64,000 bases of DNA, from contig NW_025408667.1 of the NCBI RefSeq assembly GCF_020360975.1, positions 8,432,001 through 8,496,000 of the forward strand, read 5' to 3'. Each line of letters begins with the position of its first letter. Positions within the stretch are counted from its first letter, which is position 1. The position numbers were made by a program, and so were the translations under genes. The notes under the pieces are model-generated. The model was not told the DNA's origin. It saw only the letters and a program-made list of their open reading frames with translations, and searched no databases. This DNA is from Hirsutella rhossiliensis (taxonomy: Eukaryota; Ascomycota; Sordariomycetes; Hypocreales; Ophiocordycipitaceae). Shown here piece after piece: positions 22,796 to 31,899 of this stretch.

Positions 22796-23013
22796 TGGCA
22801 GGCCATTTGGGCCGCCGCCAACTGCGCTCGCAGTCGGCCTCACCGATACAGCATGCTTGCTGCATACATATAGCTTCAATTAATTGCAAGGAGGATATCC
22901 CTTAGGCTTCGAACCCATAGCCTTCCCTATTTGGTAGATTGACGTGACGCAAAGGGCGCCGCTGTTGCGTGGCAAGGGGTGCGCGGGAAGTTCACCGCCT
23001 TAAAATTGGCCAG

Positions 23014-25543
23014 CTACAGTGCTACACGCCGGTGCATGTCGGTGATCTCACGATCTGCCTCACATTTCGCATCGCCGGCATCATCACCACTTATATATGT
23101 GAATAAAATGCCTGCTGTTCCTCTGAATCTCTCGCAGTCAGCCCATATACCTGCAGTACCTCTTTCTCGTGAGAAAGGCTGCACCTGAATTTCCTCGGCC
23201 ACCCGGGCATCTAATCGCTCTTCTTCTGCCTTATCCCAATCAAGGTATGCCATCATCTCTACCTTGGTCCATTGCCTCGAGCCGCAGCTCCTTGACATTT
23301 GCTTCCAGTCGAGGCACCAGTCATATTCAGTCTTGCTGTAGCGCAATGGCAAGCCCATTGCCTTTCGGTATGCCTGGTTGGTCTTGAGACTGCCGCGAGG
23401 CTGTGCTCTATACCAAGAGTCTCTTTCCTGACATACCTCTGATAGATGGCTCGTGGGTCATCATATAATAGATTCTCTGTAGTCTCTGTAGTCTCTGCAA
23501 TTGCTGTAGAGACTGTAGAGACCAGTGACTGCAACTGTCATTTTCTCCATGACTGCTGCAGTCTGCGCAGTCTCTGGAACTGCTACCGTCTGTACAGTCT
23601 GTGCAGTCTGTGCAGTCCCTGCAATTGCTGCAGTCTCTGCAGTCTGTGCCGCCCGTGCCTCTGCCCGCTGCAGTATGTCGCTATAGCGTAAAGGACAATT
23701 GCGAGATGTCATGATGTGCCCTTGCTGGTGGCATTTGCTGCATGTAGGCGGCGCCTTTGGCCGTAGATCTGACTCTATGGCTTCAAATGCACTTGGCTCG
23801 CGCTGTGTGGATGACTGTGATATCCTTGATGCGGCGACAAGTTGGTCTAGTCGCCGACGAGGCTCTGAGGACCTGACCAATCTCTTTGTTATCCCGTCGA
23901 AGGCGCCAATGTGTATGAAAATGTTGTAGCCGGAGGGCAGATCTTCCACTATGAGAGACTGTAATGCGTGCGCACAAGGGAGACCGCGAGACTTGGTGAA
24001 GCTGCCTGTGCAAGATGGGGTGTTTTTCTCGTTGAGGCGCTTGTGTTGCTTTGCAACCTGTCGCAAGGCTTCGTGTGATACCCAGCCACGTACCGTGCTA
24101 TATACGGTTCCAGAGAGCTCAATTGGCATCCGTATATGCTGCCTGGCTTGTTGGCTTGTAGCTCGGCCAGTTGGTTGAGGAGAGCTTGCTTGATTGCCCT
24201 CGTTGCCTCGAAGAGGTCTAATGTTGACTTCTTAAGGTGACTCTTCAATAATGCGTGGATGCCTTCCACCCGGGAAGTAGCCACATTGCCGAAGTGAGCA
24301 TATTGATCGACCCAGGCCTTGACGAGCTTTTCCTTATACGGGTCCAACCAGGTTTCCCGTATGTAGCTAACCTCCTTGACGTATCGTGGCACAAAGCGCT
24401 TCTCGAGCTCTTCAACTTGTTGATCAAATGTCTCCTCATCTTTCGAGCCCACGATTGAGTGCCAATACCCAAAGAACTCAGCCCACCTCTCATCACTATT
24501 AGAGTCCTCATCGTCACGGTCGAAAGCTGGTTTGCAATAGCTAAGCACCGCCTTATTCGCATGCCAGATGCAAAGCAGAGACTTGGACGCAGGAAAGCAC
24601 CGGGAAATTGCGTTTATGCAGGCGAGGCAGCGATCTGTCAGGATAACCGATGGCTGGCGAATGTCATATAACTCGTATATCGATTGGAGTTGGTCCAGTG
24701 CCCAGATATAGTCATTTTCGTCTTCACCACTGAGGAAGGCAAAGGCAATACAGAATGACCGCTGACAGGCATCAACGCCGATCATATCGAGCAGTGGCAT
24801 CTTATATTTGTTCGTCTTGTATGTGCAGTCTAGCAGTAGTAATTCTGGGTATGCGTTGAGGTATCCTAGAGACGCTGGGTGTGCGAATAAGACTGCTGTG
24901 ACTCGGCCATCATGATCAAGCTGTATGCGGCTCTGGAACCCCTCGTTGTCAAGCTCATTGGCAAGGGCATGCATTGTGCTCTGGCCAGCAAGGAGCTCTC
25001 GTCTGCGCTGTGCGATACAGTTATATATGTCTTGCTGTGTCGCTCCTTGGGCAGTCTGAGAGCTCTGGCGCATATATGTCCGGATATCCTTTGGTGCTAT
25101 GCCAGCGCTTGAGAGGTTCCCAATAGCTGACTGGTCAGTTGAGGAGAGGGCACGATGAGCTGGATGTGCTGTAATATGCAGACTGGGCTCATGGTTGTGG
25201 ACCGACTTCTCCTCGCCTGGGCGATGCCTGACATACCAGTACGACTTATCAAGGCTCTCTTTCGCATTGATGGAAAACTGGCATCCAGTGATACGGGAGC
25301 TTGTAGACCGTTGCCGATCAGCTGGCTTCTGGTCCTTGCTTGTATGAGCCCCAAGTCTACCTCCACGATCGCAGGCAAATATGACTGTGCGTCTTCCGGA
25401 CCGCGGGTCTCTCGTGGACTTGCCTGTGGTGAAGGCATAGCCTCTTGGAGCCGCCCACGCATTAATTGAGGCAGAAGAGACTCTCGCGAGTCGAACTGGC
25501 CCTCAGGAGGAAGGCAATCGTCAGGGAATTCAGTAAGCCCCAT
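23014..25543 (-). pseudogene. MULE transposase (FAR1-type DNA-binding domain, DDE core, SWIM finger), frameshifted
   Basis: Domains in order on the minus strand: start MGLTEFPDDCLPPEG at 25,543; a FAR1/WRKY-GCM1-like zinc domain at about 25,440-25,190 (CDRGGRLGAHTSK, GCQFS, YWYVRH, HNHEPS); the MULE DDE core with first Asp in LLLDCTYKTNKY, second in VILTDRCLACINAI and the Glu in ATSRVEGIHALLK; a SWIM zinc finger CTGSFTKSRGLPCAH; a zinc knuckle CSKCHQQGHIM near 23,740; a Gln/Thr/Ala-rich low-complexity stretch; and a conserved C-terminal piece (YDWCLDWKQM, WTKVEMMAYLDW) ending at 23,014. The frame changes near 25,475, near 24,135 and at about 23,460-23,530 and 23,360. All three catalytic residues are present, and no stop lies inside the longest frame (to 23,949). 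It would cut and paste the MULE if the frame were whole. Confidence 0.88.
23466..23665. repeat. Imperfect (ctctgcagt / gtctgtgcagt) low-complexity repeat in the MULE gene
   Basis: A run of 9-12-bp variations on gtctctgcagtctgtgcagt encoding the Gln/Thr/Ala/Val-rich stretch of the transposase. Slippage here may explain the frame changes close by. Confidence 0.75.
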
Positions 25544-25889
25544 ATTGGAATTATCTTGAAGAGCTAGCTGTAGTGCACGACAGTGAGCAGCTCTTTATAC
25601 ACAAAGGAAAGGAAACTCCTGCTTTGTGGACGTGGTGCAGAACCCTTGTAACCGAGGCCGCCTGCGAGGTTTAATGCAGCCTGCGTTTGAGCTTTGGCCT
25701 CAATGGGGTCCAAGCACCACGCATGCAGGCGCTCGACCTTAATATGCGGATTATAGCATCGCTTCCGCGGACAACTACTCTGAGCGCAGATGGTATGCTA
25801 TATGAGGCTGGCTCTCTGTGCGACAGTTTGCCACATGCAATAGAAAAGGAGAGTACAGGTCAGGGGGCGGCCCGACTATCTTCCGCCTG

Positions 25890-25949
25890 GGCTTACATAA
25901 CAGGCGCGGACGTCCGCGCCGACTTTAAAACGCGGGGTCCGCGCCTCTA
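25890..25949. repeat. MULE right terminal inverted repeat, inner part
   Basis: Reverse complement of the left TIR from ggcttacataacagg to gcgcctcta. Contains the same 18-bp palindrome at 25,903-25,920. It is cut by the pogo-like insertion at the TA at 25,948-25,949; the last nine bases (ttggctccc) follow at 28,030-28,038. Confidence 0.9.
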
Positions 25950-26040
25950 ACGTAATCCACCCCTTCCCGGTCAGACCCCTACTCGGTCAGAAAAAGTCTC
26001 ACGCGGCGACCCACACTTATGGCAAGACAAACCGAGCACT

Positions 26041-27889
26041 ATGACGGCAACGGGAGACCAATCGGTTCCACGCGAAGAACGGGTCCTGCTCGCCGTCAGG
26101 GCCTATCAGCAGGGCCAATTCAAAGTACCCGCAAGGCTGCGGCCGCATACGACGTCCTCAATCGACAGTATCTGATCGACTGCGCGGTGTCATTCGCCGA
26201 CGCGACGCTCAGATGAACAACCTGAAGTTGACGGCGACGGAAGAGACTGCCCTGGTACAATGGATCTTGTCGATGGACGAGCGAGGATGCCGCCGACAGT
26301 GGCTTACACTCGTCGGATGGCCAACTTATTGCTTTCCGAGCGAGGCAAAGATCCTGTCGGGGAAAACTGGGTGCGGAAGTTTGTTGGCCGCCACGGCGAA
26401 ATCAAGGCAAAGTACTCTCGCCGATACGACTACCAACGAGCCAAATGCGAAGACCCCAAAGATCCAAGGATGGTACGATCGAGTCGCGGCGACGAAACAG
26501 AAATGGGGATTCTTGACGAGGATGTCTATAACTTTGATGAGACGGGGTTTCAAATGGGAGTCGCTGCAACGGCGAGAGTCCTTACCCGGTCTGACCGGCG
26601 AGGTCGGGCAGTACTCACGCAGCCTGGAAATCGAGAATGGGTTACTGTGATCGAGTCTATCAACTGCCAAGGTTGGGCTTTACCGGCGAAGGTTATCTTC
26701 CAGGGCAAGTTACACCAAGCAAGCTGGTACGAATCAGGAGTGCCCGATGACTGGCATATCGCCGTTAGTGAGAATGGCTGGACTTCCGACGACCTTGCTT
26801 TGAATTGGTTAAAGGAAGTCTTTGATCCGAATACACGGCGCCGTACGGTTGGTACGCATCGACTTCTTATTCTCGACGGGCACGGCAGTCACGTCACGCC
26901 GGAATTTGACAAGTACTGTACGGCCAATTCCATCGTAGTACTCCAAATGCCTGCACATTCCTCACATCTCTTGCAGCCTCTTGATGTCGGGTGCTTTTCG
27001 CCGTTGAAAACCATATACGGCCGAAAGGTTCAAGAAAATGCTCGCTGGGATCCATCATATCGACAAGCAGGACTTCCTTCCCATGTACTTAGACGCTCGC
27101 CGACAAGCACTTTCGCCGTCGAATATCCGAAGCGGATTTATGGCAACAGGCCTTTTTCCGTTTGACCCAAACAGAGTATTATCGCGGTTACAAGTTCAGG
27201 TTGACAAAGTCGGTAACGATCACGGCGACAAGAATACTCCAAGTCCCAACAAGAGCCTGGAAGCAGCCAAGACTCCGCATAACGTCAACCAGCTTACCAC
27301 TCACGCCGAAAGGCTTCTTCAACGCCGGCCACAAAATACAGACTCGCCAGTTTCACAAGCTATCAACCAGCTTATCAAAGGATGTCAAATGGCCATGCAC
27401 AGCGCCGCCCTCCTTGCCGACGAAAACCGGCAACTTCGGTCAGAAAACCAGCGGCGAAAGCAGAGAAAAGAACAGCGCCGTGAATACATTGGCGACGGCG
27501 GTACTCTATCGGTTGCAGAGGGCACGGTTAGGATAAAGCAACGGAGAGAAGAAGAAGAGCGGGTTAAGCGACGGAGAGTGGAAGAAGAGGAGAGGACTAA
27601 GCGCCGGCGAGAGAAGGACGAGGCGGGCCAAGCGACGACAAGAAGGAGAAGAGCGGGCCGAGCGACGGCGACAAGAGAACGAGGAATGGTTCAAGCTACG
27701 GCGAGAAAGGAAGAGGAGCGGGTCAAGAAACAGAGAGCAAAGGAAGATGAGCGGGCCAAGCGACGGCGGGAAGAAGGGGAGCGGGACCAACGACTTATAG
27801 AAGAGCTGAGTGTCCCAAGACAGCGTGCACCACCACGGTGTAGTAAGTGCAGGTCTTTTGAACACACTGCCCGTACGTGTAATAGATAG
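26041..27889 (+). pseudogene. Pogo/Fot1-like transposase, frameshifted
   Basis: Starts near ATG 26,041 with VPREERVLLAVRAYQQGQF, the beginning of a helix-turn-helix (psq-like) domain that continues, after frame changes near 26,120 and 26,160, as STRKAAAAYD and then RRRDAQMNNLKL (26,213 on). The second helix-turn-helix (CENP-B type) region spans the frame change near 26,280. The DDE core is clear: YNFDETGF (first Asp, about 26,530), LLILDGHGSH (second, about 26,870), and SSHLLQPLDVGCFSPLK (third, about 26,965). A further frame change near 27,030-27,140 leads into GFMATGLFPFDPNRVL and an Arg/Glu-rich coiled coil ending in a zinc knuckle CSKCRSFEHTARTC before the stop at 27,889. All catalytic residues are present but the reading frame is broken several times. 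Confidence 0.9.
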
Positions 27890-27985
27890 TCCTAATCGAG
27901 TTACTTGTCTCTTGGAGTAAATATGTCGTGGTATTGTGCTCCGTTTGTCTCGCGTAAGGTGCGGGTCTAGTCGGTGGGGAATTTT

Positions 27986-28027
27986 TGACCGAGTAGGGGG
28001 TCTGACCGGGAAGGGGGTGGATTACGT
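27986..28027. repeat. Pogo-like element right terminal inverted repeat
   Basis: 42 bp, reverse complement of 25,950-25,989 except that two C/G runs are one base longer. Followed by the TA duplication at 28,028-28,029. Confidence 0.92.
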
Positions 28028-28047
28028 TATTGGCTCCCGGCTGAGCG

Positions 28048-30819
28048 CCGTGGCTGAGTCACTCGGACCGGGGTCCGGTGTCGGATATGGGTGCTGAATG
28101 TCATGAAACTCATCCTGATCATCCGAGTCCTCATGATCAGATGGTTCGGGTTGTACCACAATCGTGGTGGCGTCTCCTTGGTCTGAGGTTGAGGAGATTG
28201 CTCAACGGGGTCAGGTTCAGGTTCATCGATTTGAGTGGGGATTTCCTCGTAATCCGACTCGTCCTCGATGTGGGCTGGAAGCTGTACTTCCACGCGCTGT
28301 GGGATAGGTTCTGGTGGCTGATCATTTCCGTCATAGAAGATGCTTTCATTGAAGGTCACATCTCGGACCCTTCGGACTTCTGATGTGGACGGAATCCAGA
28401 TCCTGAAAATGTTCGTGGAATCATATCCAACGAGATAACCGATTTCTGTGTGAGGTCGGTCTTTGGGTCCTTCTTCTGTCTGTTCTGAAGGGCCTGGGGT
28501 GTCAAGGATAGGCTCTGCAGCCGTATGCCTTGAGAAACGTGATGTCAGGCTGGTCTTGCTGGTAGCCTATGTCTCTGTTGTTGTCTCGCAGCCACTGATG
28601 AAGCAGCTGGAAAGGCGTTCGGAAGCTGTGGTTCTGCATGGGCGATCTGTTGTGCAAAAACACTGCTGCTTTCCAGTCTCTGGCCAAAGATCAGATGGTA
28701 AATTGGCATCAATTCCCATTGTTCTGGCCTGGGCAGATATTACCCCCAGATCGCTCTGCAGAACCGTTCTGAGCTGAAGTGTAAGGGGCAGAAGGTTCAT
28801 CTTGAATCCCCTTTTCCTCGATCCAGCTCTCATACGCACTCTGAAGAGAACGATCGTTATCACGGTGGATAATGCAAATGTTGAGATTCCATTGGCGTTG
28901 AACCATTGCCTCGTGGTTTCTCAAAGCAGTCATAACGGACCCTTGTGTCGCGTCATTCAGAAGGTAGATGAAGATCATGCTTGTAAATTCATCTTTGATA
29001 AGAAGAACAGCTTCCTTGCCGTTGAATGAGGTGTTCATACTGAAGATATCAACGTAGATTCTCCAGAATGGTCTGGGGCTCGGTTTTGAGGGTTCGGCGA
29101 GAGACGACCTTCTTTCCCTTCCCAAGGGAACACGCGGTGCAATCGATGGTAACTGGGCCTTTGATCTTCGAACCCGTCGTGTTCTCAACAAGATGCTCTA
29201 GGGCTTGAGCGTTCAAGTGACCTAGGCGCTTATGCCAAAGCGTAGCATCTGCTGTTTCACTGTGCGAGGTGCAGATGAAGATGTGAAATTGGAGGCGTGA
29301 GTCCTCCTTAATCGGGTTGAACTCGATGACCGGTTGACGAAAGCGGCGTTTCGTATGAAATATAATCTGATCGTCTTTAGAGACGCGTCCAGATAGTGGA
29401 TTCCAGTTGTATCCCTTCGCAAGAAAGCGGTCGAGGATGCGATGTTGGTGTGGAATTTTGGCACGAAGGCAACTTCGTTGAGCTGAAAAGTCCTCCTTCT
29501 TCAAGCTTCATACGGACTGTGCCGTAGCCAAGGATCTGAAGTTGACTATCGCCTGCAAAGAGCTCTTTTGGCTCTGCAAGGGCGGTGTAGTCAAAACAGG
29601 ATCGGTTGTCGCAAATGTGTGTGTCTGATCCGGAATCAAGGATAAAGGAGTCATACAGCGGGTAGACTACCTTTCCCGTCGAGAAACTGGTTGATGGAGG
29701 TGTTGCGGAGGCGGTGTGTTGTCAGGAGCTGGTAGAAGACCGGCAAACGCTGTGCCTTTAACGGAGGAGTCGGACGATTTCTCCATTTCCTTCTTCTTGA
29801 AGTCTTGTGCTTTCTCCGTCATCTTCTTTGCCCATGGATTGGAGTCGAGGATTTCCTTGATCTTCTTCTCAACCTTCTGATCAGGAGTCCAGCCATCAGG
29901 CCGAGCTGATTTGATGAGATAGAAGCAATCTACGAAGCGGTGATATTCTCCGCAGACACACATAGGAACACCATCAGCGTTCTTGCTTGAAGACCACTTA
30001 GGCTTGTCCTCTTTCCTCTCCGATTTCTCTCCTTGCCTTGGAAGGCAGCTCCGAATGATCCTTTGCTGTTGTTGGCGGCCTTGATTCGGTGAGCTCGTTC
30101 AAAGATCTCACTGATCTTAATGCCGTCCGGGAAGTCCGTCTTCCAATCAGGCTTGCCGAATACGGCCTCGTCTTCCATTTGTTGACCCAATAGTCTGTGA
30201 ATGGGGCGTTGATGGACAGAAACAGCCTGTAGGAAATCTTGGGTAGGGCGAAGGTCCTGGACATCAGGAAGCCCTAATTGCTTTGCCTCAGTGAGGACTT
30301 TCTGCCATTGGGTGACCCAAGCTTCGATCTTGGTCCTGTTTGGCGACTGAAGGGTGGAACGATAACGCTGAACAACTTCCCTCTCGAGTGCCCAGTCGGT
30401 TGGGGCCACACGAGCCTGAAGCAAGGCAAGTTGCTTTGCAACGTCGTGTTCCTCGGCAATGGTGCTGTAGTAGTTGCCGATGGTCTTGACGATGTGTTGT
30501 TGAAGGCTGGCGAGTGCCTTCACTTGATCCCTATACCCTTGAAGCTTCGAGCGGTATTGGGTGTGGAGAATTCGAGACGGCGAAATTCCTCCGAGGTCAG
30601 ATCCACGAGATCAGATGCTTCGTGGTTGATTTGTCGGAATGTTGGTTCAACTGGCTGCTGAAGAACCGGCTTACCCTCCTTGACGGCAGGGTCCAGAAAG
30701 TCCCAAAGACTGTGGGACGTGGCGAATTTCTTGATGATAGAAATCCATTGTTTCCAGTCGCAAGGGCCGTTGAGCACGGTGCCCTTGGAAGAGCCATCAA
30801 GATCTAGAGCTGAGCTCAT
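28048..30819 (-). pseudogene. Copia-D gag, protease and integrase, frameshifted, no RT
   Basis: From 5' to 3' on the minus strand: gag start MSSALDLDGSSKGTVLNGP at 30,819 with the DWKQWI motif; gag continues in another frame at about 30,540-29,930; a CCHC-like finger CVCGEYHRFVDC at 29,960; a protease with LDSGSDTHICDN near 29,620; a gag-pre-integrase domain LWHKRLGHLN near 29,230; the integrase catalytic residues in YVDIFSMN (about 29,060), IIHRDNDRS (about 28,860) and AQNGSAERSGG (about 28,750); the copia-typical FLKAYGCRAYP near 28,510 and STNIFRIWIPS near 28,400; then an acidic Pro-rich linker to 28,048. Frames shift repeatedly. The RT that should follow is absent. Confidence 0.88.
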
Positions 30820-30877
30820 TGTGGAAGCTATTCTGCGCAGCGGGTGAACAAGAATAAGATACCCAGTCAGTGGCAGA

Positions 30878-30890
30878 CCGGGCTCATAAC
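30878..30890 (-). promoter_or_regulatory. Copia-D primer-binding site (half initiator tRNA-Met)
   Basis: Directly inside the 5' LTR, the minus strand reads GTTATGAGCCCGG. It is complementary to GGGCUCAUAAC, the anticodon arm (CAU) of eukaryotic initiator tRNA. Copia-like and Ty5 elements use this internal half-tRNA as primer. The same sequence, RIPed to CTTATAAC, occupies the same place in Copia-B. Confidence 0.85.
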
Positions 30891-31161
30891 TATCGCACGG
30901 AGGATGAGCAAGTGGGCATAAAGATCAGGGACTGGAAGACTCTTGATTCTGCTATCTAAGGTGGGAAAGAGGCGAGATCTTTATAGACTGCCTGAATATG
31001 AGAATGGAAGGGAATGGTAGTGAATGGAAGCATCTGATCGGATCATCTGGAAGCCACTGATGCGTTGATGATGCCTCCTAGAAGTTTCTGTGGGGAAATG
31101 TGGAAACGGACTGTGCGAATAGGGGGTCAGACTGTTGGAGGCTGATATCCTATGTGTGACA
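30891..31161 (-). repeat. 5' LTR of Copia-D
   Basis: 271 bp, partner of 22,310-22,578, outer end followed by the gctac duplication at 31,162-31,166. Confidence 0.93.
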
Positions 31162-31899
31162 GCTACCCGCGATTCCCCTTATATATAGTATACTTTATAG
31201 TCCCTCTCTTACGCCGCCTAGGCCGGCCGCCCTTAAGGCAGCTGCTTCCTATACGCCTAGGCTAGCCGCGCTTATAAGGTTACGCCGCCCGTCCTTAACT
31301 ATACTACCGTGGCCTAGAGCGCCGCGGAGCTAGGTAAGGACTAAAATAAGGCTAAGCGCGCTTTAACCGCTGCCGCCGCCGCCTACTATAACTTATAGTT
31401 CCTCGAGCGCGCCGCCCTCGTGCCTAAGTACGTAAGCTCCTTTTCCCGTACTCTCTATAGCGCTAACTCTCTCTCTCTTAGGGGCACCGTCGCCTCTACC
31501 TTAGCCGCCCCCGCTACCTCTACCGCCGCCGCCGCTACTACTACTACTAGCACCGCCGCCGCCGCCGCCGCCGCTATCCTTAACGCCGCCGCCGTCGCCG
31601 CTTAGCTAGGTAGCTTAGAGGGCCGGATCCGTGCCCTTAAAGCTAGGGCCGCGCTTTATACTAAGGAGGAAGATAAGAAGGATAATAAGGAGGAGGATAA
31701 AGATAACTATTTAGTAGTTAAGACCCTATTAAAGAAAAAGGCTTACTAGGCTTAGTCTATATACTTTTAAGCGCGCTTATAAAGGCTAATATAATTTATT
31801 TATATTACTACTAACCTAAGTATACCCTACTTATTATCTATAGTAGCGGTATCTATAATATATACTTATAGCTTATATTAATATAGCGACTACTATAGG

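Larger units (their letters stand above)
25950..28027 (+). mobile_element. Pogo/Fot1-like DNA transposon inserted in the MULE TIR
   Basis: 2,078 bp with inverted repeats acgtaatccaccccttcccg... (25,950-25,989) and its complement (27,986-28,027), flanked by TA on both sides (25,948-25,949; 28,028-28,029). TA duplication, TIR length near 40 bp and the transposase type are all typical of Tc1/mariner-superfamily pogo elements. The two TIRs differ only in the length of two C/G runs. Not RIPed. Confidence 0.93.
22725..28038 (-). mobile_element. Mutator-like element (MULE) with long TIRs, interrupted by a pogo-like element
   Basis: Terminal inverted repeats of about 71 bp: left 22,725-22,795 (gggagccaatagaggcgcgg...), right 25,890-25,949 plus 28,030-28,038, because a pogo-like element sits inside the right TIR. 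Without it the MULE is about 3.23 kb. Exact 9-bp duplications ggctgagcg flank it. It carries a frameshifted MULE transposase gene on the minus strand. Not RIPed. Confidence 0.92.
22310..31161 (-). mobile_element. Copia-D, young un-RIPed Ty1/copia element lacking RT, host of the nested MULE
   Basis: LTRs at 22,310-22,578 (269 bp) and 30,891-31,161 (271 bp) are identical except for two single-base differences in G runs. The 5-bp duplication gctac flanks them. On the minus strand LTRs run TGTCACAC...GTGCGATA. The sequence has normal CA/TG content, so it entered after, or escaped, the RIP that destroyed its host Gypsy-1. After removing the MULE, the coding region passes from the post-integrase linker straight to the last ~29 residues of RNase H: the RT domain is missing. 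The element is therefore non-autonomous. Confidence 0.92.
21966..31800 (+). pseudogene. Probable antisense ORF relic in the 3' region of Gypsy-1, split by Copia-D
   Basis: Between the chromodomain end of Gypsy-1 pol and its 3' LTR, the opposite (+) strand carries a long readable frame. It can start at 21,966 (ATA, plausibly a RIPed ATG) and runs to 22,309. After removal of Copia-D and one target duplication gctac it stays in frame from 31,167 to about 31,800, some 325 codons in all. The roughly eleven in-frame stops noted are TAG/TAA. The product is Ala/Pro/Thr-rich with a poly-Ala block near 31,500-31,600, followed by a charged coiled-coil-like stretch (LEGRIRALKARAALYTKEED). The minus strand here reads less like protein. 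Function unknown. The frame continuity and composition are seen; that it was a real gene is inference. Confidence 0.5.

Noticed and set aside
22666..22905. Short + frames in the MULE TIR region
   Set aside because: Span the junction between RNase H remnant and TIR; artefacts of GC-rich repeats.
31420..31605. Poly-Ala + frame as a free-standing gene
   Set aside because: It is a piece of the longer antisense frame in Gypsy-1, not a separate gene.
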